Source: an uncultured Bacillota bacterium (lineage in GTDB: Bacteria; Bacillota; Clostridia; Peptostreptococcales; Anaerovoracaceae). From it: 5,941 nucleotides of DNA. Numbering within the stretch: position 1 is the first letter of the stretch; each line of letters begins with the position of its first letter. Of this stretch, positions 1 through 5,941 are shown in pieces. Made by a program: the position numbers and the translations under genes. Below the pieces are notes generated by a model, which saw only the letters and a program-made list of their open reading frames with translations, ran no database searches and was not told the DNA's origin. The stretch spans positions 1-5,941 of the forward strand of contig CAMYWZ010000077.1 of assembly GCA_947302945.1 (NCBI GenBank), written 5' to 3'.

Positions 1-1
1 C

Positions 2-643
2 GCCTTCAATGCTGAAGTTGCTCTGGGCGGCGCGTTCGGTATCACGATCTCCACCTCCATCACCAAGGGCATAGCCCGCGGCTGCTTCTCCAACGAGGCA
101 GGCCTCGGCTCCGCCCCCATGGCTCACGCAGCCACCAGCGAGACCGATCCTGTAAAGCAGGGCTTCTTCGGAATCTTCGAAGTCTTCATGGACACCATAG
201 TCATCTGCACGCTCACCGCTCTGACAGTGCTCTGCTGCTACTGCTCCGGCGGCAACCAGATCGCCTGGGGAACCAGCGGCGGCGCTTCCATAGTCTCCGC
301 TTCCTTAAGCTCCGTCCTCGGCGGAAGCGTAGGTTCCATCATCCTGGCCCTGTGCCTCTCTCTCTTCGCTCTGTCCACAGTTCTCAGCTGGAGCCTCTAC
401 GGCACACGCTGCTTCGAGTACCTCTTCGGCACCAAGGCCAGCTTCGGCTACAAGATAGTATTCGTGCTCTTCGCCATCATCGGCGCCACGATGTCCCTGT
501 CCGACGCCTGGAACCTTGCTGATGCGCTCAACGGCTTCATGGCCATCCCCAACCTGATCGCCATCCTGACCTTAAGCCCGGTCATCATCAAGCTTGTCCG
601 CGACTACTTCAAGGAGAACAAGGGCGAAAAGAAGGCCAAATAA
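2..643 (+). CDS. AGCS-family sodium:alanine/glycine symporter, C-terminal part
   Basis: Partial gene: the reading frame is open from the first bases and stops at TAA 641-643, leaving 213 residues of a protein that is usually about 450-480 long. The ATG at 119 is internal, because the frame upstream of it encodes the AGCS signature (GIARGCFSNEAGLGSAP, then MAHAA and PVKQGFF). The family imports alanine or glycine with sodium across the cytoplasmic membrane. Several hydrophobic membrane segments follow the signature: one after the FMDT motif (DTIVICTLTALTVL), one around GSIILALCLSLFALSTVLSW followed by SLYGTRCFEYLFG, one around YKIVFVLFAIIGA, and a last one around MAIPNLIAILTLSPVII. The protein ends in a short lysine-rich cytoplasmic tail (KENKGEKKAK), as is common in this family. 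Family assignment is firm from the motifs. Substrate (alanine, glycine or another small amino acid) cannot be set from this half. A strong terminator follows, so this is the end of its transcript. Confidence 0.95.
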   Translation, partial: AFNAEVALGGAFGITISTSITKGIARGCFSNEAGLGSAPMAHAATSETDPVKQGFFGIFEVFMDTIVICTLTALTVLCCYCSGGNQIAWGTSGGASIVSASLSSVLGGSVGSIILALCLSLFALSTVLSWSLYGTRCFEYLFGTKASFGYKIVFVLFAIIGATMSLSDAWNLADALNGFMAIPNLIAILTLSPVIIKLVRDYFKENKGEKKAK

Positions 644-680
644 GACGTATTTCGTTCCTCGTGAAAACCATAAAAACACG

Positions 681-709
681 AAAAGACCGCGAAGCTTCTG
701 CGGTCTTTT
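681..709 (+). terminator. Intrinsic terminator after the symporter gene
   Basis: A perfect 10-bp inverted repeat, AAAAGACCGC (681-690) against GCGGTCTTTT (700-709), encloses a 9-base loop. The 3' arm ends in TTTT and is followed by a T-rich stretch to 720. It lies 37 bases after the symporter stop codon. The A-rich sequence before the stem (AAAAACACGAAAA) would give a T tail on the other strand too, so it could also stop minus-strand transcription. It separates the symporter from the TIR genes. Confidence 0.9.
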
Positions 710-736
710 CATTTGCCTTTCATGCGCCGTTTATCC

Positions 737-765
737 TTGCGATTATTTTAAGCATAGATTATAAT
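737..765 (+). promoter_or_regulatory. Sigma-A type promoter of the TIR gene pair
   Basis: A perfect -10 box TATAAT (760-765) lies 17 bases after a 4-of-6 -35 box TTGCGA (737-742), which is ideal vegetative spacing. The region between is AT-rich, unlike the coding sequence around it. Transcription would begin near 771-773, giving a leader of roughly 32 bases before the ATG at 804. It sits just downstream of the symporter terminator, as expected for a new transcription unit. No operator-like palindrome is evident, so expression may be constitutive. This is a sequence prediction only. Confidence 0.75.
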
Positions 766-791
766 GAAAAGTGCAGGACAAGCGCTTTTTC

Positions 792-797
792 AGAGGA
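792..797 (+). promoter_or_regulatory. Ribosome binding site that sets the TIR gene start at 804
   Basis: AGAGGA lies six bases before the ATG at 804. The longer frame can start at GTG 771, but that codon coincides with the predicted transcription start and would have no leader for a ribosome site. This site therefore favours ATG 804. Confidence 0.75.
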
Positions 798-803
798 AAC
801 GAC

Positions 804-1910
804 ATGCCGAGACAGCTCCCATTTCATTCATACAAAGGGCAGGACCCTTACGTATTCATAAGCTACGCCCACAAGGATGACGAGAAGGTTTTCGGCATCA
901 TAAAGCTGATCCACGAAAGGCTTTTCCGCATCTGGTACGATGAGGGCATAGAAGTCGGAGCCAACTGGCCCCAGATGGTCGCGGCTAAGCTTCTGGGTTC
1001 CTCCGTGGTGCTTGTTTTCGTGTCGGCAGCAGCAGCGGCTTCACAGAACTGCCGCAGGGAGATCAACTACGCCGTGGCGCAGAAAAAGCGCATGATCGCA
1101 GTCTATCTGGATGACTCGCCGGTTCCGGAAGACATTGCCATGCAGCTTTCCGTCGTGGACGAGGTCCGGTACGGCAATGCGGAGCAGACCGCGGACGAGA
1201 TAGCGGCGCTGCTGGACCCGTCGCTCATAGGCGACGGCTTAAGCGGCTACGAAAAAACGGAATACAAGGGAAAGAAGAAGCTCAACAAGTGGTTCGTCGT
1301 GTCCATGGTGGCGCTGGTGCTCCTGGCCGGGCTCGCGGTTTACGTCGTGGGCAGCATGAACGGCTGGTTTTCAGGTAAAGGCATCACAAAGCAGACGGTC
1401 ACCACGGGCGATGAAGGAGAAGTTTCGATCACCACGTTCAGCGACGGACTTTCCATGGAGATACTGCTTAAGAGCTTAAACAGCGAATACGTTTACATTT
1501 GCGGAAACAAGATCGTGTCTTCAGCCTCTGCCATCAAAAGGGACGGCAGCGTCTGGAGCATAGCGGGGGAGCCTGTCGCTAAAGGAAGCATAGACAAACT
1601 CAGCTATTTCGAGGACAAGGAGATCAGCCAGCTGGTGCTCGTGAACCAGAGTCTTTCGGACGTCTCCGGCATCGAAAACCTTGGGAAACTGGAGTATCTG
1701 GATCTTTCCGGAGACCCTGTCGCGGACCTTACGCCGCTCGGGAAGCTTTCTGAGCTTAAGACTCTCGTCATAGAAAAGCTTCCCGCGGGCACGGATCTGT
1801 CTGTTCTTGCGGGCTGTCCGGCCCTTAAGCAGGTATATGTCAGCTACGACATGGTCGACGGCATAAAGCCGCTCGTGGAAGCGGGCATCGAAGTTACGGT
1901 CAGGAGGTAA
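804..1910 (+). CDS. TIR - transmembrane - leucine-rich repeat protein (predicted membrane receptor)
   Basis: 368 residues from ATG 804. Residues about 14-125 form a TIR domain: first strand DPYVFISYAHKDD (14-26), WYDEG box (44-48) with Glu47 as the candidate NADase glutamate, Gly52/Trp55, strand VVLVFVS (68-74), the bacterial TIR pattern S-x5-S-x2-C-x2-E (Ser74, Ser80, Cys83, Glu86), and strand MIAVYLDD (97-104). A linker follows with a basic patch KGKKKLNK (155-162), then one hydrophobic helix (about 163-183). The basic patch predicts TIR inside and the C-terminus outside. There is no signal peptide. Residues about 190-270 are an unrecognised spacer. Residues about 274-346 hold roughly three leucine-rich repeats of internalin/SDS22 style (for example LEYLDLSGDPVADLTPLGKL). 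TIR domains of this type may cleave NAD or signal through homotypic contacts; activity here is inferred. The downstream paralogue follows after two bases. Domain calls are firm, function is not. Confidence 0.88.
   Translation: MPRQLPFHSYKGQDPYVFISYAHKDDEKVFGIIKLIHERLFRIWYDEGIEVGANWPQMVAAKLLGSSVVLVFVSAAAAASQNCRREINYAVAQKKRMIAVYLDDSPVPEDIAMQLSVVDEVRYGNAEQTADEIAALLDPSLIGDGLSGYEKTEYKGKKKLNKWFVVSMVALVLLAGLAVYVVGSMNGWFSGKGITKQTVTTGDEGEVSITTFSDGLSMEILLKSLNSEYVYICGNKIVSSASAIKRDGSVWSIAGEPVAKGSIDKLSYFEDKEISQLVLVNQSLSDVSGIENLGKLEYLDLSGDPVADLTPLGKLSELKTLVIEKLPAGTDLSVLAGCPALKQVYVSYDMVDGIKPLVEAGIEVTVRR
1902..1907 (+). promoter_or_regulatory. Ribosome binding site of the second TIR gene, inside the end of the first
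   Basis: A perfect AGGAGG encodes the last two arginines of the upstream protein and lies five bases before ATG 1913. The upstream stop codon (1908-1910) sits between site and start. This arrangement implies translational coupling, so the two proteins are probably made together and in related amounts. Confidence 0.9.
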
Positions 1911-1912
1911 AT

Positions 1913-3553
1913 ATGGAGAATTACAGCGGCAACAAGGATCCCTTCGTATTCATAGCCTACGGGAAGGAAGACGAGGCTCAGGCGAAAAAAGCCGCGGAAG
2001 CAATAGCGGAAAAGGCAAAAGTCTTCCTCGCTTCCGAGTTTGGCGCAAAGGAAAAAAAGATACTGGACAAAGCCTCTCTGTTCGTTCCCGTGATCAGCGC
2101 GGCATCCGCCCCCGGGCTTGAGGAGGCAGTCTCCCGGGCGGCTGCGGCAGGTAAGGATCTGCTGCCGGTATTCCTTGAGATGCCGGAGCTCTCCCCGGGC
2201 ATGAGCATGCTTTTAGGCACTACCCAGGGCCACCTGAAGCAGGAGTCCGATGATGAGGACAGCTTCCTGAAAGCCCTCAAGTCTTCCCCTGCGCTTTCGG
2301 GCCTTAAGGTCAGCGCGGCGCAGAAAAAAGCCTCCAGGAACACTTTGATCGCAGCAATATGCGCTTTCGTGGTGGTAGTCGCGGCGGTCCTGGTCATAGC
2401 CTTAAAGCCCTTCGCGGCTGACAGGATAGACAAGGATTCAGCCCTCGGACAGCTGGGTCTTTCAGGCAGCGCCTCGTCCATAAAGAAAGTTTATCTTTAC
2501 GGAAACTCTCTGGAAAAGAACTTCGAGACCGGCGGAGCCATCCAGTCGGTCGCCAATACCGCGAGCGACCTTTCAAGTCTGTACCTTCCGGTCGCGGACA
2601 AGATGGTAGCCCTCGGCACTCTCACCGACCTTTCGGACTTCGCGCAGCTTACAAATCTGGAGGAGCTGTCGCTTGCCGGAAATTCGGTAACCGAGATCAG
2701 CCAGCTGCTGTCGCTTAAAAAGCTCAAAAAGCTGGATCTTTCCGATCAGCACTACGACGAGAACGATCCCAGGTTCCGCGGCATAGAGGGGCTTTCCCTG
2801 GCCGGTATAAGCCAGCTGACGAGCCTTGAGTACCTCAACCTCGCATACAACAATCTGGAAGAGGCATGGGCCGCGACCGGCGCGGAGGAACTCAAAAGCA
2901 TGCCAAATCTCAAGACTGTGGTGCTGGAGCGCGGTTCAATGCTGGCAGAGCAGCTTGCGGGAGCAAGCTTCGAAATAGTCTACACGGGGACGGAAGTCAA
3001 AAACTACGAAGAGCTGAAGGCTGCAGCAGCAGACAAGAACTGTCATGAGATAGACATCGCCCCCGGCAGCGTCATCACCATCCCGGCGGGAGAAGAATTC
3101 ACTCTCCCCAAGAACGTAGGCATCTCGGGCGGAGATCACGAGCTCAGGAACTACGGCACCATACACATCAAAGGCTGGGTCGAATGCCGCGCGCAGGAAT
3201 ACAACGACGGCGTCATAATAGTTGAAGACGGCGGCTACTGGGTCGGAGGCATGAGCGAGATCTACAACAACGGCACGTTCACGATAGCCAAAGGCGGCTT
3301 CCAGAGCTTTGAGCGCGGAAAGCATTTGGAGAACAAAGGCACTTACACTGTTGAGGGCGTCATGTTCCTGGGCTTCGGAGGAAGGCTGGACAACGAAGGC
3401 GGCAGGCTGGTCAACAACGGAAAGATACAGGTCCAGAACATTCCCGCCGGCTTCGACATGCTCGGCCAGGAATGGCAGGATCAGAGAAAAGACATCATAT
3501 CAAAATTCACCGGCGGCGGCTCGGTCGAGTACGTCGATCAGATGAAATGGTGA
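1913..3553 (+). CDS. Degenerate TIR - transmembrane - LRR - beta-solenoid-like protein
   Basis: 546 residues, a diverged paralogue of the gene just upstream. Both open with a DP(Y/F)VFI(S/A)Y strand. Residues about 9-120 keep the TIR outline: DPFVFIAY (9-16), KVFLA (36-40), LFVPVIS (56-62), an Ala-rich SAASAPGLEEA stretch and DLLPVFLEM (82-90). The WYDE box is absent, and the segment between the second strand and LFVPVIS is about seven residues shorter, so NADase activity is unlikely; Glu42 is the only nearby glutamate that might substitute. A basic QKKASR precedes the single membrane helix (about 144-164), again placing the C-terminus outside. Residues about 236-345 contain leucine-rich repeats (LTNLEELSLAGNSVTEIS, LKKLKKLDLS, LTSLEYLNLAYNNLEE). 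Residues about 411-508 contain six NxG motifs at about 18-22-residue steps, resembling the rungs of a beta-solenoid. The end is DQMKW. It probably acts with the upstream TIR protein as sensor or regulator; this is inferred from coupling and shared architecture. Confidence 0.85.
   Translation: MENYSGNKDPFVFIAYGKEDEAQAKKAAEAIAEKAKVFLASEFGAKEKKILDKASLFVPVISAASAPGLEEAVSRAAAAGKDLLPVFLEMPELSPGMSMLLGTTQGHLKQESDDEDSFLKALKSSPALSGLKVSAAQKKASRNTLIAAICAFVVVVAAVLVIALKPFAADRIDKDSALGQLGLSGSASSIKKVYLYGNSLEKNFETGGAIQSVANTASDLSSLYLPVADKMVALGTLTDLSDFAQLTNLEELSLAGNSVTEISQLLSLKKLKKLDLSDQHYDENDPRFRGIEGLSLAGISQLTSLEYLNLAYNNLEEAWAATGAEELKSMPNLKTVVLERGSMLAEQLAGASFEIVYTGTEVKNYEELKAAAADKNCHEIDIAPGSVITIPAGEEFTLPKNVGISGGDHELRNYGTIHIKGWVECRAQEYNDGVIIVEDGGYWVGGMSEIYNNGTFTIAKGGFQSFERGKHLENKGTYTVEGVMFLGFGGRLDNEGGRLVNNGKIQVQNIPAGFDMLGQEWQDQRKDIISKFTGGGSVEYVDQMKW
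3143..3436 (+). repeat. NxG rung repeats in the C-terminal part of the second TIR protein
   Basis: This is a protein-level repeat within residues 411-508. NxG occurs at Asn413, 431, 452, 474, 494 and 501, giving steps of 18, 21, 22, 20 and 7. Most are followed by alternating beta-type residues (GTIHI, GVIIV, GTFTI, GTYTV, GKIQV), and several rungs then have paired glycines. The pattern fits a right-handed beta-solenoid of about five turns. The DNA itself is not a near-identical tandem repeat, so the rungs are old and diverged. Confidence 0.6.
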
Positions 3554-3601
3554 TGATAAACTTGTACAGAAATATTGTTTAAGATAAAGAAGGGAGAAAT
3601 C
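3554..3601 (+). promoter_or_regulatory. AT-rich gap before ppdK with its ribosome binding site
   Basis: This 48-base spacer is markedly more AT-rich than either neighbour. It carries AAGGGAG (3590-3596), five bases before ATG 3602, a good ribosome site. TTGTAC (3562-3567) resembles a -35 box, but the only correctly spaced -10 candidate, TAAAGA (3585-3590), overlaps the ribosome site and would leave almost no leader. A ppdK promoter within this gap is therefore not supported. No GC-rich hairpin with a T tail is present, so read-through from the TIR genes is possible. A promoter inside the end of the TIR gene is the alternative. Confidence 0.6.
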
Positions 3602-5941
3602 ATGGCTCACAAATACGTATATCTGTTCTCGGAAGGCAATGCCAAAATGAGAGAACTGCTCGGCGGCAAAGGCGCCAACCTCGCGGAGATGACCAACATC
3701 GGTCTTCCGGTGCCTCAGGGCTTCACCATCACTACAGAAGCCTGCACCAGATACTATGAGGACGGAAAGGAAATAGCGCCCGATATCCGCGCTCAGATCG
3801 ATGAATACATTGTAAAGATGGAAAAGATCACGAAGAAGAAGTTCGGAGACAAGAAGAACCCGCTGCTGGTATCGGTACGTTCCGGCGCCAGGGCTTCCAT
3901 GCCCGGCATGATGGACACCATACTCAACCTCGGCCTCAACGAGGAAGTGGTGGCTGCCATCTCCGAAAAGTCCGGCAACCCGCGCTGGGCCTGGGACTGC
4001 TACAGGAGATTCATCCAGATGTACTCCGACGTCGTAATGGAAGTCGGCAAGAAGTACTTCGAGCAGCTCATAGACAAGATGAAGGAAGAGAAGGGCGTCA
4101 CCCAGGACATAGAGCTCACCGCTGACGACCTTAAGAAGCTGGCCTTCCAGTTCAAGGACGAGTACAAGGCCAAGATAGGGGCGGATTTCCCCTCCGACCC
4201 CAAGGAGCAGCTCTACGGCGCCATCAAGGCCGTTTTCAGGAGCTGGGACAACCCCCGCGCCAACGTTTACAGAAGGGACAACGACATTCCCTATTCCTGG
4301 GGCACTGCAGTCAACGTCCAGTCCATGGCCTTCGGCAACATGGGCGACGACTGCGGCACAGGCGTAGCCTTCACAAGGGACCCGGCTACCGGAGCCAAGG
4401 GCCTGTTCGGCGAGTTCCTCACCAACGCCCAGGGCGAAGACGTCGTCGCCGGCGTCCGCACCCCGATGCACATAACCGAGATGGAGCAGAAGTTCCCCAA
4501 GGCCTTCAAGAAGTTCAAGGAAGTCTGCACCACCCTCGAGGAGCACTACAGAGACATGCAGGACATGGAGTTCACCGTCGAGCACGGCGAGCTCTACATG
4601 CTGCAGACCAGAAACGGCAAGCGCACCGCACAGGCTGCCCTCAAGATCGCATGCGACCTCGTGGATGAGGGCATGATAGACGAAAAGCAGGCCGTCCTGA
4701 TGATCGACCCGCGCAACCTCGACACGCTGCTGCACCCCACTTTCGACGCTGCCGCCCTTAAGGCCGCAACGCCCATAGGCAAGGGCCTCGGCGCATCCCC
4801 GGGAGCCGCCTGCGGCCAGATCGTATTCACCGCCGCGGACGCCAAGGCTGCCGTTGAGAAGAACAAGAAGGCCAAGGTCATACTCGTAAGGCTCGAGACT
4901 TCCCCGGACGACATCGAAGGCATGAAGGCCGCCCAGGGCATACTCACCGTCCGCGGAGGCATGACCTCCCACGCCGCCGTAGTTGCCAGAGGCATGGGCG
5001 AATGCTGCGTCTCCGGCTGCGGCGACATCAAGATGCACGAAGAGAAGAAGGAATTCGAGCTCGGCGGCAAAGTCTACAAAGAAGGCGACTGGATCTCGCT
5101 GGATGGTTCCACAGGCAACGTCTACGCGGGCAGCATCCCCACGGTGGATGCCACGATCGCAGGTGAGTTCGGCCGCATCATGGGCTGGGCTGACAAGTAC
5201 AGAAGGCTTCAGGTCCGCACCAATGCCGACACCCCCAAGGATGCCGCAAAGGCTCTGGAGCTCGGCGCTCAGGGCGTAGGCCTCACAAGAACAGAGCACA
5301 TGTTCTTCGAGGGCGACCGCATCAAGGCCTTCCGCGAAATGATATGCGCGGACACTGTGGAAGAGCGCAAAGCTGCGCTGGCCAAGATAGAGCCCATGCA
5401 GCAGGGCGACTTCGAGGGCATCTACGAAGCGATGCAGGGCAACTCCGTCACCATCCGCTACCTGGATCCGCCTCTCCACGAGTTCGTTCCCACAGAGGAA
5501 AAGGACATTGAAGAGCTTGCCGCGAACGTCGGCAAGACAGTACAGCAGGTCAAGGACCTCATCTCCTCGCTCCACGAGTTCAACCCGATGATGGGCCACA
5601 GAGGCTGCCGTCTGGCCGTCACCTACCCGGAGATCGCCGAAATGCAGACCGAGGCCGTCATCAAGGCCGCACTCAACATCAACAGGAAGCACCCTGACTG
5701 GAAGCTCGTACCGGAGATCATGATCCCGCTCGTAGGCGAAGTCAAGGAGCTCAAGTACGTCAAGGACGTGGTCGTAAAGACCGCGGACAAGATCATCAAG
5801 GAAGCCGGCTCCGACATGAAGTACAAGGTCGGCACCATGATCGAGATCCCCAGGGCTGCCCTCACAGCGGACGAGATCGCCAAGGAGGCCGAATTCTTCA
5901 GCTTCGGCACCAACGACCTCACCCAGATGACCTTCGGCTTC
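3602..5941 (+). CDS. ppdK: Pyruvate, phosphate dikinase, C-terminus beyond the window
   Basis: 780 residues are present, in frame to the last base; clostridial PPDK is about 874-880 long, so roughly 95-100 residues are missing. The cytoplasmic enzyme interconverts ATP + phosphate + pyruvate and AMP + diphosphate + PEP; in anaerobes it often works with diphosphate in glycolysis or in gluconeogenesis. The N-terminal ATP-grasp domain shows LLGGKGANLAEM (Lys23) and SVRSGARASMPGMMDT (Arg93). The swivelling phosphohistidine domain shows GGMTSHAAVVARGMG with catalytic His457 and the neighbouring Thr455. The PEP/pyruvate barrel shows TRTEHMFF (Arg563), TIRYLDPPLHEF (Arg619), GTMIEIPRAA (Glu748) and GTNDLTQM (Asn771). 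The catalytic cysteine of the family lies in the missing end. The start is set by a ribosome site and by the family-typical N-terminus (YVYLFSEGNA). All motifs visible here are intact. Its position after the TIR genes looks like ordinary housekeeping context rather than a functional link. Confidence 0.97.
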   Translation, partial: MAHKYVYLFSEGNAKMRELLGGKGANLAEMTNIGLPVPQGFTITTEACTRYYEDGKEIAPDIRAQIDEYIVKMEKITKKKFGDKKNPLLVSVRSGARASMPGMMDTILNLGLNEEVVAAISEKSGNPRWAWDCYRRFIQMYSDVVMEVGKKYFEQLIDKMKEEKGVTQDIELTADDLKKLAFQFKDEYKAKIGADFPSDPKEQLYGAIKAVFRSWDNPRANVYRRDNDIPYSWGTAVNVQSMAFGNMGDDCGTGVAFTRDPATGAKGLFGEFLTNAQGEDVVAGVRTPMHITEMEQKFPKAFKKFKEVCTTLEEHYRDMQDMEFTVEHGELYMLQTRNGKRTAQAALKIACDLVDEGMIDEKQAVLMIDPRNLDTLLHPTFDAAALKAATPIGKGLGASPGAACGQIVFTAADAKAAVEKNKKAKVILVRLETSPDDIEGMKAAQGILTVRGGMTSHAAVVARGMGECCVSGCGDIKMHEEKKEFELGGKVYKEGDWISLDGSTGNVYAGSIPTVDATIAGEFGRIMGWADKYRRLQVRTNADTPKDAAKALELGAQGVGLTRTEHMFFEGDRIKAFREMICADTVEERKAALAKIEPMQQGDFEGIYEAMQGNSVTIRYLDPPLHEFVPTEEKDIEELAANVGKTVQQVKDLISSLHEFNPMMGHRGCRLAVTYPEIAEMQTEAVIKAALNINRKHPDWKLVPEIMIPLVGEVKELKYVKDVVVKTADKIIKEAGSDMKYKVGTMIEIPRAALTADEIAKEAEFFSFGTNDLTQMTFGF

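Noticed and set aside
119..643. Reading the first gene as a complete 174-residue protein starting at ATG 119
   Set aside because: The frame is open upstream to the window edge and encodes the conserved AGCS signature before residue 40, so 119 is an internal methionine of a truncated gene.
661..861. Small + strand open frame of 66 codons starting at GTG 661
   Set aside because: It runs through the terminator hairpin and the TIR promoter and overlaps the start of the TIR gene. It has no convincing ribosome site and no recognisable protein features.
1978..2481. A 167-codon minus-strand frame opposite the second TIR gene
   Set aside because: It lies entirely within a gene with clear domains, has no visible domain of its own, and its composition is that of an antisense frame.
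3557..3581. Weak inverted repeat TAAAC/GTTTA in the gap before ppdK
   Set aside because: It is only five AT-rich pairs around a 15-base loop with no T tail, so it is neither a credible terminator nor a clear operator.
3500..5692. A 730-codon open frame on the minus strand opposite ppdK
   Set aside because: It is an antisense shadow of ppdK, caused by biased third codon positions. Its translation is low-complexity, rich in Leu, Val, Gly, Ala and His, with no recognisable domain, while the + strand encodes an intact, motif-rich PPDK.

Overview
The window looks like a chromosomal segment of a Clostridia-type Bacillota. The basis is a sodium:amino-acid symporter and a pyruvate phosphate dikinase that both read, by memory, closest to clostridial homologues, strong AGGAGG-type ribosome binding sites, frequent ATA and AGG/AGA codons, and a base composition that looks moderately GC-rich by eye. 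Genus cannot be fixed without a database search. All four genes lie on the + strand and there is no gene-free gap above 300 bases.

Region 1 (2-643) is the C-terminal part of an AGCS-family alanine/glycine:sodium symporter, cut by the window start and followed by a clear intrinsic terminator (681-709). Region 2 (737-3553) is a compact two-gene unit: a near-consensus promoter (737-765), a 368-residue protein with the order TIR - transmembrane helix - leucine-rich repeats (804-1910), and two bases later a 546-residue paralogue with the order degenerate TIR - transmembrane helix - leucine-rich repeats - beta-solenoid-like rungs (1913-3553). Region 3 (3602-5941) is pyruvate phosphate dikinase (ppdK), with 780 residues present and the last ~95-100, including the expected catalytic cysteine, lying beyond the window.

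The part worth attention is the TIR pair. Charged residues just before each membrane helix predict that the TIR domains are cytoplasmic and the LRR/solenoid parts are outside the membrane. This is the topology of an animal Toll-like receptor, but built in reversed N-to-C order. The first TIR keeps the WYDE-type box expected of NAD-cleaving TIR domains. The second has lost that box and about seven residues around it, suggesting a catalytic/pseudo-enzyme pair with two different external sensor modules. Terminator and promoter separate the pair from the upstream symporter gene. No terminator separates it from ppdK. A role in defence or envelope sensing is inference; no classical defence partner gene is visible in the window.
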